Assembly (NCBI GenBank): GCA_937911325.1
Contig: CALDSD010000100.1
Coordinates: 1-64,000 of the forward strand
Length of the DNA stretch: 64,000 bases
DNA from: an uncultured Neomegalonema sp.
GTDB lineage: Bacteria; Pseudomonadota; Alphaproteobacteria; Rhodobacterales; Rhodobacteraceae
Direction of reading: 5' to 3'
Of this stretch, positions 1 to 8,243 are shown one piece after another. The notes under the pieces are model-generated. The model had not been told where the DNA came from. It ran no database searches and saw nothing but the letters and a program-made list of their open reading frames with translations. Each line of letters starts with the position of its first letter. The stretch's first letter is position 1. The translations under genes and the position numbers were made by a program.

Positions 1-1
1 A

Positions 2-142
2 GCCGTGCGCCCCTCCATCGGCGCCGATCTACCGCTCGCACGCGCGTACGGCATGGCGCTCGACGCCGGCGCCTAGCTCGGCCGCCAGGATCACGACAGC
101 ACAGACTTCAACGCGACCCTCCGCGCGACGCTCCCCTTCTAG
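2..142 (+). pseudogene. Possible broken 3' end of an upstream gene
   Basis: Reading from base 2 gives 24 codons, a TAG at 74-76, then 21 more codons in the same frame to a second TAG at 140-142. The peptide on both sides of the first stop has similar composition and together loosely resembles the C-terminal tail of the 3-hydroxyisobutyrate dehydrogenase-like family, whose members often end with a short Leu-Gly-x-x-Asp-His/Phe-Ser segment. If so, the internal TAG truncates the protein. The fragment is too short to prove homology, and the frame could simply end at 76. Most of the gene lies outside the window. Confidence 0.25.
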
Positions 143-147
143 GGGGT

Positions 148-909
148 CTAGCCGCCGCGTCCGGCGGGTTCCGGGCGCGGCTGCGGTCGAATGATGCCGC
201 CAAGCACCTCCAGCGGCGCGGTGGCGCGCTCCTTGAGGCCGGAGCGCGGCGCGGCGACGCGTTTCACCGCTTCGACGATCAGCACGCCCGCCAAACGCTG
301 GAGATCGAACCGCTGCCCCAGACGCTCAAAGAGGTTGCCCGAGTTCAGCCACCAGCGCTTTTGGCTCGGCGGAAAGTACAGCGCGCCGCCATGGCTCTCG
401 ATGCCAAACCCATGCTCGGCCAACTGCGCGTCCAGCTGATCAAACGAGTACGGGCGGCCAAATCCGAACGGATTGCCGTCTCGACGCGCCCACAGGCCGG
501 ACCGGTTCGGCGCGATGATCATCAAACGCCCCTCTGGCGCCAGCACCCGCCAGCACTCTTCCAGCAGTCGGTGCGGCTGTTCGGCCGTCTCCAACCCATG
601 CGCCACCAGCAAGCGATCCAGAAAACCCGTCTGCAGCGGCCAGTCATAGGGTTCGATCAGGGTTGAGGCGTTCGGTCCTTCGCGGGGCCAGCTGATCACG
701 CCCTGGGCGGCGGGCATCATCGCAATCGTCCGCGACGCCTCCGAGCGAAAGGGGCGCAGAAAGGGCGCTGCAAACCCGTAACCGCCGAAAGACAGGCCCG
801 AAACATTGGTCCACCGACGACGCAAAGCGCTCTGGAGACGCCTTTGCGCCAGCGCGCCCAGGTGGCTCTTGTAGTAGAATGCGTTCAGATCGACGACGTC
901 TAGATGCAT
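148..909 (-). CDS. SAM-dependent methyltransferase-like protein (class I fold)
   Basis: A 253-residue cytosolic protein that fits the short class I methyltransferase family commonly found next to gloB in alphaproteobacteria. The middle (residues about 95-140) reads like the second half of a Rossmann methyltransferase: a run ending in HGLE, then a helix, then the strand-loop LAPEGRLMIIAPN that follows motif III in many members. The usual glycine-rich SAM motif I near the N-terminus is weak. The C-terminal 40 residues are basic and proline-rich. It is divergent from gloB with a 62-base gap, so the two probably share a promoter region. The substrate is unknown. Confidence 0.75.
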   Translation of the reverse strand: MHLDVVDLNAFYYKSHLGALAQRRLQSALRRRWTNVSGLSFGGYGFAAPFLRPFRSEASRTIAMMPAAQGVISWPREGPNASTLIEPYDWPLQTGFLDRLLVAHGLETAEQPHRLLEECWRVLAPEGRLMIIAPNRSGLWARRDGNPFGFGRPYSFDQLDAQLAEHGFGIESHGGALYFPPSQKRWWLNSGNLFERLGQRFDLQRLAGVLIVEAVKRVAAPRSGLKERATAPLEVLGGIIRPQPRPEPAGRGG

Positions 910-971
910 GTCGGCTCTGCTGGCCTTACAGTTGATCGCCCGAATCGTATCCTATCGACGGAGAACCGACC

Positions 972-1739
972 ATGACCGGAAATGAAGCGCTCGAGGTCGT
1001 GCTCGTGCCGGTGCTTTCGGACAACTATGCATTCCTGATCCGAGATGCGGAGACCGACGAGGTCGCCGTGGTGGACCCCGGCGAGGCGGCCCCCGTCGAA
1101 CGCGCGCTGACGGAGCGCGGTTGGCGGCCCGACTGGATCTTGCTGACACATCATCATCACGACCATATCGCGGGTGTCGAGACGATCGCCAAGGCCTATG
1201 GAGCAAAGATCGCCGGCGCGGCCGCCGATTCAGCGCGCCTGCCTGCGCTCGACGCGTCGCTCGTCGCAGGGGAAGACTGGAACTTCGGCGCCCAGTTGGT
1301 TGAAGTGATCGACACGCCAGGTCATACGATCGGGCATATCGCTCTCTACTTTCCGAAGGGTAAGGCGCTTTTCGCCGGAGATACTCTGTTCTCACTCGGC
1401 TGCGGTCGTCTGCGCGAGGGCACAGCGCTTCAGATGTGGAGCTCTCTCTCCAAGCTCATGGCTCTGCCGCCGGAGACGCGCGTGTTCTGCGGACACGAGT
1501 ACACGCTTTCCAACGCCCGTTTCGCGGTGACCGTCGATCCCGAAAACGCCGCTCTGAAGGACCGCGTCGCCGAAGTCGAAGCGCAGCGCGCCGCCAATGA
1601 ACCGACAATTCCCACCACTCTGGGTCGTGAGATGGCGACCAACCCGTTCCTGCGCGCGGAAGAACCCAGCGTTAAAGCCGCGACCGGCTTGCCGGATGCG
1701 GACGGCGCGACAACGTTTGCAGAGATCCGCCGACGCTAA
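972..1739 (+). CDS. gloB: Hydroxyacylglutathione hydrolase (glyoxalase II)
   Basis: This enzyme hydrolyses S-lactoylglutathione to D-lactate and glutathione, the second step of methylglyoxal detoxification in the cytosol. The 255-residue length is standard. The binuclear-metal motif THHHHDH lies at residues 59-65, followed by a conserved DTPGHTIGH segment, a FAGDTLF segment and a CGHEYT segment that supply the remaining metal ligands. The C-terminal domain with NPFLR is the glutathione-binding part of the family. The methyltransferase lies divergently upstream. The 3' end overlaps the convergent PcfJ-like gene by 68 bases. Confidence 0.95.
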   Translation: MTGNEALEVVLVPVLSDNYAFLIRDAETDEVAVVDPGEAAPVERALTERGWRPDWILLTHHHHDHIAGVETIAKAYGAKIAGAAADSARLPALDASLVAGEDWNFGAQLVEVIDTPGHTIGHIALYFPKGKALFAGDTLFSLGCGRLREGTALQMWSSLSKLMALPPETRVFCGHEYTLSNARFAVTVDPENAALKDRVAEVEAQRAANEPTIPTTLGREMATNPFLRAEEPSVKAATGLPDADGATTFAEIRRR

Positions 1740-2949
1740 GACTAGTTCTAGGCGCGCGGCCCCCAACTCGGGAGACGCTCATGGGTGATAACCGGCCCGC
1801 CAGCGCGACGCGCGTCTTGAGGCAACGCTGTAACCGGACAAAGTCGGTCTGATCCGGTTTCTCAGACGAGAAAACGTCCGCCCGGCCACCGGTCGCGTTC
1901 GCGTAAGGTCCCCAAGCGCGACGCCAGCGGTCGAGGCTCACAGGGCCGTCCGCCAAGGCGCCCGCGGTCGAGAGCGGGCAGTCGCCCAGGCGCTGCAGCC
2001 AGGTGCGCGCGGCGCGCTCCACTTTGGTGGGCGCGGAACCGTTTCCGGGACCCTCGAGCTGGGCGATGAACGCCTTGCCTGGCTGAGACCGGTCCGCCTG
2101 GATCTCCAGCGTCGCCACCGAAGTCCCGCCTTTGCGGATCGCGTAGATCAGGCAATCCCCACGCGCCACCGCGTCTGCATAGGTTCCGACGCAGTTGCGC
2201 ATGACTTCGCCCTCGCGGCGCAGTTCGTCAGCCGTCACGCGCGGCTGAAACTTGTAGCCGCCGACGCTCGTGGTTTGACGCCAGCCGCCATGATAACCGC
2301 GGCCCTCGACGCAGTAGGCGTTGATCACCCGCGTCACCCAATCGCGCGCGCGGGTCACGGCTTTGCCGAAGCCCAGCCCCGAGGTCCAGCGCTGCTGGAG
2401 CTGCTTGGCTGCAGGTCCTTGCGGGTTCTGCGACATCCAGGCGTAGACCGCCAAAGGGATCATCGCGCCTGGCGTCACCGGCTGATCACGCCAGATGCGC
2501 TGCTTGGCGATCCAAAGGGCGAAGTCCTCGTCGCAGGCCTGATCGGCGGCCAGCACCCATTGCAGCCACATCGCGGTCAGCTCCGGGGCCTCGGGCACCA
2601 GGTTCACCACCTGACGCGAGAACCTGTCGCCGGCAGGCGCATGTCCCAACGGTCCGACAAAGGCTTCCGGCGGCAGACGGCGCAGCCAAAGCGGCAGCAC
2701 CAGGGCGTCCGCGACGGCCTGCAGCGGCGCGCCCTCCTTGACCAGGCGCACAGCCTCGCCGCGCGCCAGCGGCGAGCCGCGATCCGACACCATTGCGAAG
2801 GCGGCGGCCGGGAAGCTGAAGATCAGCTCGCCCAGACGGCTCGACGTCTTCGCCAGTTTGCGCAGACGTTTGCGGAAGACCCGCGGGAAACGGCGGATCT
2901 GGGACTCCAAAGGCGCTTGGCGTCCAGCTCGGGACGTGGAGGCGCACAT
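1672..2949 (-). CDS. PcfJ-like protein
   Basis: A 425-residue protein whose central part (about residues 225-300) carries the PcfJ-domain hallmark: a block ending in MRNCVGTYADAV, then a short segment on cysteine, isoleucine and tyrosine followed by ATLEI. PcfJ was named from the conjugative plasmid pCF10, but chromosomal PcfJ-like proteins are common and their function is unknown. The start is supported by a CAGGAG site seven bases before the ATG. The last 60 or so residues run over an inverted repeat and the 3' end of gloB on the other strand and are low in recognisable structure, so they may be a read-through extension. No conjugation genes are nearby. Confidence 0.75.
   Translation of the reverse strand: MCASTSRAGRQAPLESQIRRFPRVFRKRLRKLAKTSSRLGELIFSFPAAAFAMVSDRGSPLARGEAVRLVKEGAPLQAVADALVLPLWLRRLPPEAFVGPLGHAPAGDRFSRQVVNLVPEAPELTAMWLQWVLAADQACDEDFALWIAKQRIWRDQPVTPGAMIPLAVYAWMSQNPQGPAAKQLQQRWTSGLGFGKAVTRARDWVTRVINAYCVEGRGYHGGWRQTTSVGGYKFQPRVTADELRREGEVMRNCVGTYADAVARGDCLIYAIRKGGTSVATLEIQADRSQPGKAFIAQLEGPGNGSAPTKVERAARTWLQRLGDCPLSTAGALADGPVSLDRWRRAWGPYANATGGRADVFSSEKPDQTDFVRLQRCLKTRVALAGRLSPMSVSRVGGRAPRTSLSVGGSLQTLSRRPHPASRSRL
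1832..1860. terminator. Inverted repeat near the gloB/PcfJ convergent ends
   Basis: AACCGGA at 1832-1838 pairs with TCCGGTT at 1853-1859 across a 14-base loop, about 95 bases after the gloB stop. Only three T residues follow on the plus strand, so it is a weak candidate terminator for gloB. It lies inside the 3' part of the PcfJ-like reading frame. Confidence 0.3.
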
Positions 2950-3398
2950 GACATCACTCCTGACCTGTCGCGCCGCCTGAGCTGCAGGCGTGCGAACGTC
3001 GAAAACGAGCGCTCTCTCCGAGTGAGAGCGCGGATTTCAGCGGTTGTTCAGGGGTGCGGTCGCACGCCCCGACCCGTCGCCGAGACCGTCAGCGTCAACT
3101 GACGGTTCGTTGTCGGGTCCGGAGCGCAGCCGCGGGACGATCGCCCCGCGCCAGAAGAGACACGCCGATCGTCAGACCCCGTTTTGGCGTCGATATGTTG
3201 ATCGGCATTTCGATCCCTTCTGCTTCGTGATGACGTCGATTTGGGCATGCGGACGCAGCTTCCAAGGGGCGACGCGCAAGTTTGCGGGAATCCACCTTCG
3301 CCGGGCTGCGATTGCCCTTTCCGCTCGCCGCTGCTAAGGACCCGCGATCCTTAGACAATCGACGCTGCGTCCGGGACGCGACCCAGAAAGACTCCTTC
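2950..3398. other. Gene-free stretch with three hairpins
   Basis: No convincing gene lies in these 449 bases. Three perfect inverted repeats are visible: GCGCTCTC/GAGAGCGC at 3009-3031, ACCGTCAG/CTGACGGT at 3085-3106, and CTAAGGA/TCCTTAG at 3334-3354. None is followed by a good T run in the direction of a neighbouring gene. The last lies in the probable efp leader. The stretch separates the leftward PcfJ-like gene from efp and should carry both promoters. Confidence 0.5.
3312..3340 (+). promoter_or_regulatory. Possible efp promoter
   Basis: TTGCCC at 3312-3317 and TAAGGA at 3335-3340 are 17 bases apart, and the second box sits in a GCTAAG context like the GCTA-type -10 boxes of alphaproteobacterial housekeeping promoters. 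The spacing to the efp start is about 60 bases. The -10 match is poor and the box overlaps a hairpin. Confidence 0.3.
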
Positions 3399-3959
3399 AT
3401 GAAAATCAACGGCAACGAAATTCGCCCCGGGAACATCATCGAGCATGACGGCGGGCTTTGGGTGGCGGTGAAGACCCAGCATGTGAAGCCAGGCAAAGGC
3501 GGAGCCTTCGCTCAGGTCGAGCTGAAAAATCTGCGCAACGGCTCCAAGCTGAACGAGCGGTTCCGCTCCGCCGACAAAGTCGAGCGCGTCCGTCTGGAGC
3601 AGAAGGATCAGCAATTCCTGTATGAGAATGACGGGATGCTGGTGTTCATGGACGCGGAAACGTTCGAGCAGATCGAACTGCCGTCAGACATCCTCGGCGA
3701 TCGTCGCCCCTTCCTGCAGGACGGGATGACCGTCGTGATCGAATACTATGAGGAAGAGGCGCTGAGCTGCCAATTGCCCGAGAAAGTCGTCTGCGAGATC
3801 GTTGAGACCGAACCGGTGATCAAAGGCCAAACGGCGGCGAACTCGTTCAAACCCGCGGTGCTGGATAATGGCGTGCGCGTCATGGTTCCGCCCTTTGTCG
3901 CTCAGGGCGAGAAGGTCGAGGTGCTGACCGAGTCCTTTGAATATTCAAGCCGCGCGTAG
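3399..3959 (+). CDS. efp: Elongation factor P
   Basis: EF-P enters the ribosomal E site and relieves stalling at consecutive prolines. The protein is 186 residues, the normal length, when started at the ATG before [10 protein letters not shown]; an upstream in-frame extension to 3282 has no family match and is rejected. The N-terminal KOW-like domain carries the loop KPGKGGAF with Lys33 at the usual modification position. Two OB-type domains follow and the C-terminal signature near GEKVEV is present. No lysyl-transferase epmA or epmB lies in the window, so the modification route is not visible here. suhB starts 19 bases downstream. Confidence 0.96.
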   Translation: MKINGNEIRPGNIIEHDGGLWVAVKTQHVKPGKGGAFAQVELKNLRNGSKLNERFRSADKVERVRLEQKDQQFLYENDGMLVFMDAETFEQIELPSDILGDRRPFLQDGMTVVIEYYEEEALSCQLPEKVVCEIVETEPVIKGQTAANSFKPAVLDNGVRVMVPPFVAQGEKVEVLTESFEYSSRA

Positions 3960-3978
3960 ACGGCTCGTTCACATCATC

Positions 3979-4782
3979 ATGGCGATTCAAACACCCGCTC
4001 TGAACGTAATGGTCGCGGCCGCCCGTAAAGCCGGACGCTCCCTCGCACGCGATTTCGGCGAGGTCGAGAACCTGCAGGTTTCGGTCAAGGGCGCCGGCGA
4101 TTTCGTCTCCGCCGCCGATCTGCGGGCCGAAAAGATCATCCGTGAAGAACTGATGCACGCGCGTCCGGCTTATGGCTGGCTCGGCGAAGAAAGCGAGGAG
4201 GTGAAGGGCAAGGATCCGACGCGCCGCTGGATCGTCGATCCGCTGGACGGCACGACGAACTTCCTTCACGGCCTGCCTCATTTCGCGATCTCGATCGCCC
4301 TTGAGCACAAAGGCGAGGTCGTTTCGGCGGTCATACTCGATCCGGCCAAGGAAGAGATGTTCGTCGCGGAAAAGGGCGGCGGCGCCTTCGTAAACGACCG
4401 ACGCCTGCGCGTCTCGGCCCGCAAGGAGATGAGCGAAGCCGTGTTTGCGACCGGCGTCCCTTTCGGGTCGAAGCGCACGCTGCCGATCACCCTCAAGGAG
4501 CTTGCTCGGCTGATGCCGCAATGCGCGGGCGTTCGCCGATTTGGCTCGGCGGCGCTCGATCTCGCCTATGTCGCCGCCGGCCGGTACGACGGCTTTTGGG
4601 AGCGTGAGATCCAACCTTGGGACATGGCGGCCGGCATTCTCATTGCGAAAGAGGCGGGCGCGCTGGTGACAGACCTGTCCCCCGGGAAAGCCCCAGGTCT
4701 CGACATGATGGAGCGTGGCGATATCGTCGCGGCGAACCCAAACATCTTTGAAAAGTTTCGTTCAGAGCTCGGCGGCGACTAG
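3979..4782 (+). CDS. suhB: Inositol monophosphatase family protein (SuhB-like)
   Basis: A 267-residue member of the Mg-dependent inositol monophosphatase family, which hydrolyses phosphate monoesters such as myo-inositol 1-phosphate. Both family signatures are present: the metal-binding DPLDGTTNF and the C-terminal WDMAAGILIAKEAG. A GEES segment around residue 75 supplies the first acidic ligand. The ATG at 3979 has no clear ribosome site and lies 19 bases after efp, suggesting coupled translation; the frame also stays open upstream into efp. In related bacteria the same gene lies between efp and the MotA/MotB-like pair, as it does here. The real substrate is uncertain. Confidence 0.9.
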   Translation: MAIQTPALNVMVAAARKAGRSLARDFGEVENLQVSVKGAGDFVSAADLRAEKIIREELMHARPAYGWLGEESEEVKGKDPTRRWIVDPLDGTTNFLHGLPHFAISIALEHKGEVVSAVILDPAKEEMFVAEKGGGAFVNDRRLRVSARKEMSEAVFATGVPFGSKRTLPITLKELARLMPQCAGVRRFGSAALDLAYVAAGRYDGFWEREIQPWDMAAGILIAKEAGALVTDLSPGKAPGLDMMERGDIVAANPNIFEKFRSELGGD

Positions 4783-4964
4783 TCTTTGTCTCGCCGCAGA
4801 TCGCCGTCACAGATTTTATCGGACAACCTCGTTCTAAACACGAGCTGTCGCGAATCTGGCGCATGTCTGTCGTAAGTCTATAAAGGACAGCGGAGCAGGC
4901 CCAGGAACGGGCGAAATCAAAGATCGCCCGGTGCGGGTGTGACAAGGAAGTCGGGAGCGACCGA

Positions 4965-6158
4965 ATGAGAGCAGCCGAGTCAGAGCGTGCGCCCAGCGCA
5001 ATGCGCGCCCACGCGCGGTTTACCCGCCCCACCAGCCGCATTGTTTCGATGCTGCTGTTTCTCGGTGTCGTGGGCGGCGTCGGTTTCCTTCTGGCTCGCG
5101 ACATCCTCACCGTATTCGAAGCCAATCCCGAACTGAACGCGCTCATTGGCTTTGTCTTCGTCGTCGGCGTGCTGACGGCGTTTTGGCAGGTTTTCGGTCT
5201 GTTCGGCGCCGTGCGCTGGACCGAAGCGCTCGCCCGTGGCGACAAGGGCATCCGGTCGGTGGCGCCCCCGAGCCTCCTGGTCGCTATGGACCCGATGCGG
5301 CAGCGCGGCGCCGACCAAGCGATGGGTGCCGCCACCGTCCGCTCGATGCTCGACTCGGTGTCTTCCCGGCTCGACGAAAACCGCGACATCCTACGCTACA
5401 TCGCGGGACTTCTGATCTTTCTCGGCCTGCTCGGCACTTTCTGGGGGCTGTCAAAGACGGTGCCCGCCGTTGTCGACACGATCCGATCCATCGCGCCGCA
5501 GGAAAATGAGACCGGCGTCGTGGTTTTCGACCGACTGATGTCTGGCCTCGAGGATCAGCTCGGCGGCATGGGGACGGCGTTCTCGTCCTCCTTGCTCGGC
5601 CTCGCCGGGTCTTTGATCGTCGGGTTTCTCGAACTCATGGCCGCGGGCGCGCAGAACCGCTTTTTCAGTGATCTGGAGACGTGGCTGAGCCGGCGCACCC
5701 GGATTACCGGCGTGACCGAAGAAGGCGGTATGAGCGCCGGCGCAGGCGGCGGAGATCTCGCCGAACAGATGGCCTACACCAGCCAGCAGATGGAGGCGTT
5801 GAACCGCGTGATCGCCGCTGGCGAGGATCGCAGAACAGCCGACAGCGCGCGGATCGCCGAGGCGGTGCAAAGCATCGAGCGTATTGCGGCGCAGGCGATG
5901 GCGGAACGCGAAACGATCGCCCAGGCGATCTCAGCCCAGAGCCGGTTGTTGACCGCAGTCGAGCGCCTTGCGGAAACGGGCGGTTCTGGCGGCGGCGGCA
6001 TGGACGCCGAAACACGCCGTCACATTCGCAACATCGATGTCCTGCTCGCGCGTTTGATCGAAGAAGCCGCGAGCGGGCGACAGGACACGACGGACGCCTT
6101 GCGCCGCGAGATGCGCGCGGTCGTCCGCGCCATGCACGAGCCGAGCAGCGAGCGATAG
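4965..6158 (+). CDS. MotA/TolQ/ExbB-type proton channel protein
   Basis: A 397-residue inner-membrane protein. Hydrophobic segments lie at about residues 27-45 and 58-82, and two more at about 145-160 and 205-225, the last two flanking the conserved TFWGLSKTV and GMGTAFSSSLLGLAGSL segments that mark the MotA/TolQ/ExbB pore. The C-terminal 140 residues are soluble, alanine-rich and helical. GGGAG precedes the start by seven bases. It is followed after 11 bases by a MotB-like protein, so the two should form a peptidoglycan-anchored ion-driven motor. The pair resembles ZorA/ZorB in outline, but no Zorya effectors are present. The function in this lineage is not established. Confidence 0.85.
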   Translation: MRAAESERAPSAMRAHARFTRPTSRIVSMLLFLGVVGGVGFLLARDILTVFEANPELNALIGFVFVVGVLTAFWQVFGLFGAVRWTEALARGDKGIRSVAPPSLLVAMDPMRQRGADQAMGAATVRSMLDSVSSRLDENRDILRYIAGLLIFLGLLGTFWGLSKTVPAVVDTIRSIAPQENETGVVVFDRLMSGLEDQLGGMGTAFSSSLLGLAGSLIVGFLELMAAGAQNRFFSDLETWLSRRTRITGVTEEGGMSAGAGGGDLAEQMAYTSQQMEALNRVIAAGEDRRTADSARIAEAVQSIERIAAQAMAERETIAQAISAQSRLLTAVERLAETGGSGGGGMDAETRRHIRNIDVLLARLIEEAASGRQDTTDALRREMRAVVRAMHEPSSER

Positions 6159-6169
6159 GGATCAAGTAA

Positions 6170-7456
6170 ATGGCGCGCAGCCGCAGCGAAAGATCCTCCT
6201 CGCTCATTTGGCCCGGATTCGTGGACGCGATGACCGCGCTCCTTCTGGTGCTGATGTTCGTCCTCTCGATCTTCATGGTCGTGCAGTTCGTTCTGCGAGA
6301 GCAGTTGGGCGATAAGGACCGCTCGTTGCAGGAGCTGAATCTGCAGCTTTCGAAGCTGTCAGATCAGCTCTCAACCGCCGAAGAGCGCGCCTTGACGGCT
6401 GAAAAGAGCCTCGACATCACGACGCTCAATCTCAACAACTCCTTGCTGCGGATCGAAGGGCTCGAGGCCAATTTGGAGACCAGCGAGGCTCGCGTCGAAG
6501 AACTTGCCGCGGAGATCGCCGCCTTCGCCGCGCGTGAGGCCGAAATCTCGGGCATCGAACAGCGCAACGAGGATCTGCAAACCGCGTTGAACGCCGCCGA
6601 AGCCGATGCGCTCACTTTCGAAGAACGGCTTGCGGCGTTGGAATTGGCGCTGGACGAAAAGAAGCGTGAGGCGGAGAACACGCTCTTGTTGCTCGCCGCT
6701 GCGGAGCTGAAGCAAAAAGAACTGTCGGACGAGGCCGTTGCGACGGTCACCGACAAAGAGCGCGCGCAGGCCGCCGCCGCTTTCGCGCGCGCTTCGCTTC
6801 AGCAGGAAAAAGAGATCTCCGCATCAGGCCGGCAAGCGATCGCATTATTGAATCAGCAGGTGCAGAACCTGCGCGCGCAAATCGGGTTTCTCCGGCTCCA
6901 ACTCGACGCCGCCGAGGAAAAAGACGCGGAAAACCAGGTCGTCATTGAAGATCTCGGCGCCCGGCTGAACCAGGCGTTGGCGCAAAAGGTCGATGAACTG
7001 CAACGGTACCGCTCGGAGTTCTTCGGTCGCTTGCGCGATGTGATCGGGTCGCGCAACGACATCCAGATCGTCGGCGATCGTTTCGTGTTCCAGTCCGAGG
7101 TCCTGTTCTCGACAGGCTCTGCCGAATTGGGAGCTGCGGGCCGCCGCGAGCTCTCGCGCTTTGCCGGTCTGTTACGCGCCATCTCTTCGGATATTCCACC
7201 AGAAGTGAGCTGGATCCTGCGCATCGACGGGCATACCGACCGCGTGCCGATCACCGGCGGGATCTATCGGAACAACTGGGAGCTCAGTCAGGCGCGCGCC
7301 CTGTCGGTGGTGGAGTTCCTGATCAACCAAGAGAACATCCCGCCCCAGCGGCTCGCGGCTACGGGGTTCGGCGAATATCAGCCCATTGATCCTGAAAACA
7401 CCCGCGAAGCGTTCGCTCGAAACCGCCGGATCGAGTTGAAACTCACCGAGCGCTGA
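6170..7456 (+). CDS. MotB-like peptidoglycan-binding protein with OmpA domain
   Basis: A 428-residue partner of the preceding channel protein. One membrane helix near residues 15-38 contains the aspartate of PGFVDAMTALLLVLMF, matching the proton-binding Asp of MotB. Residues about 45-275 are a long acidic and alanine-rich coiled coil. The C-terminal OmpA/MotB domain has the peptidoglycan-binding signature with IDGHTDRVP and NWELSQARA. AGGGA lies eight bases before the start. The stop overlaps the ATG of the VIT gene by one base. The coiled coil is much longer than in flagellar MotB, so the domain probably reaches further through the periplasm. Confidence 0.88.
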   Translation: MARSRSERSSSLIWPGFVDAMTALLLVLMFVLSIFMVVQFVLREQLGDKDRSLQELNLQLSKLSDQLSTAEERALTAEKSLDITTLNLNNSLLRIEGLEANLETSEARVEELAAEIAAFAAREAEISGIEQRNEDLQTALNAAEADALTFEERLAALELALDEKKREAENTLLLLAAAELKQKELSDEAVATVTDKERAQAAAAFARASLQQEKEISASGRQAIALLNQQVQNLRAQIGFLRLQLDAAEEKDAENQVVIEDLGARLNQALAQKVDELQRYRSEFFGRLRDVIGSRNDIQIVGDRFVFQSEVLFSTGSAELGAAGRRELSRFAGLLRAISSDIPPEVSWILRIDGHTDRVPITGGIYRNNWELSQARALSVVEFLINQENIPPQRLAATGFGEYQPIDPENTREAFARNRRIELKLTER

Positions 7457-8202
7457 TGCCGGTCGAGCATTCGCATCATCCTGATGAAATCGCCGAGCGA
7501 CTGGATGCGCCGTTTCGGGTCTCCTACCTGCGCGACTACGTCTACGGCGGGATCGACGGCGCAGTGACCACCTTCGCCATCGTCGCCGGCGTCGCCGGGG
7601 CGGAGCTGTCGATCGGAATCGTTCTGGTGCTCGGTGCTGCGAACCTTCTGGGCGATGGGTTCTCCATGGCTGGGGGAAACTACTCCGCCACGCGCTCGGA
7701 AGAGGAAGAATATCGACGCTTCCGCGCCATGGAGCAGCGGCATATCGAGCGGTCGCCGGAGGGTGAGCGCGAGGAAGTCCGCCAGATCTTCGCCCGTAAG
7801 GGGTTCGAGGGGGAGGCCTTGGAGACGGCGGTCGAGGTGATCACCTCGGAACGCAAGCGTTGGATTGACTTCATGATGAGTGAAGAACACGGGCTCGGCC
7901 ATGCCTCCCGTTCGCCAGCTCTCGCCGCCCGAGCGACTTTTCTCGCGTTCTTGCTCTGCGGGACCGTCCCCCTTATCCCCTACGTGTTCGGGTGGTTGGG
8001 CTTCGTCACCATTACGGACGCCGGGCTGTTCGCGACCGCCAGCGTTCTGACCGGCGCCACGTTCTTCGCCATAGGGTCAGCACAAAGTTGGTTCTCAGAA
8101 AAAACATGGTGGCGACTCGGAACAGAGACCCTCGTCATCGGCGGCTCTGCCGCAGCCATCGCTTATTGGGTCGGCTGGGCGCTCAAAGGACTGGTCGCCT
8201 GA
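7456..8202 (+). CDS. VIT1/CCC1 family transporter
   Basis: A 248-residue membrane protein of the VIT1/CCC1 family, whose characterised members move Fe(II) or Mn(II) out of the cytosol. The first helix pair carries YVYGGIDGAVTTFAIVAG, and the second carries NLLGDGFSMAGGNYSATRSE, both diagnostic. A cytoplasmic insert of about 90 residues rich in Glu and Arg follows (around residues 75-150), as in the metal-binding domain of plant VIT1, then three more helices. The start overlaps the stop of the preceding gene in a TGATG arrangement, so the three genes from 4965 form one operon. The metal is not predictable. Confidence 0.88.
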   Translation: MPVEHSHHPDEIAERLDAPFRVSYLRDYVYGGIDGAVTTFAIVAGVAGAELSIGIVLVLGAANLLGDGFSMAGGNYSATRSEEEEYRRFRAMEQRHIERSPEGEREEVRQIFARKGFEGEALETAVEVITSERKRWIDFMMSEEHGLGHASRSPALAARATFLAFLLCGTVPLIPYVFGWLGFVTITDAGLFATASVLTGATFFAIGSAQSWFSEKTWWRLGTETLVIGGSAAAIAYWVGWALKGLVA

Positions 8203-8208
8203 AACAGA

Positions 8209-8232
8209 ACGGGCGGCCCGAAGACCGCCCGT
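8209..8232. terminator. Hairpin in the VIT/clpA convergent gap
   Basis: ACGGGCGG at 8209-8216 pairs perfectly with CCGCCCGT at 8225-8232 across an eight-base loop, seven bases after the VIT stop and twelve bases beyond the clpA stop. It could end transcription from both sides, although the T runs are poor. Confidence 0.6.
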
Positions 8233-8243
8233 CCGTGGTTCCG

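Noticed and set aside
1780-1851. Small 23-codon frame with GGAG upstream
   Set aside because: It is antisense to the PcfJ-like gene, too short to judge, and shows no recognisable pattern.
4965-7456. Zorya anti-phage system
   Set aside because: The MotA/MotB-like pair resembles ZorA/ZorB, but no ZorC, ZorD or ZorE gene follows; a metal transporter does. The efp-suhB context is that of the housekeeping pair in related bacteria.
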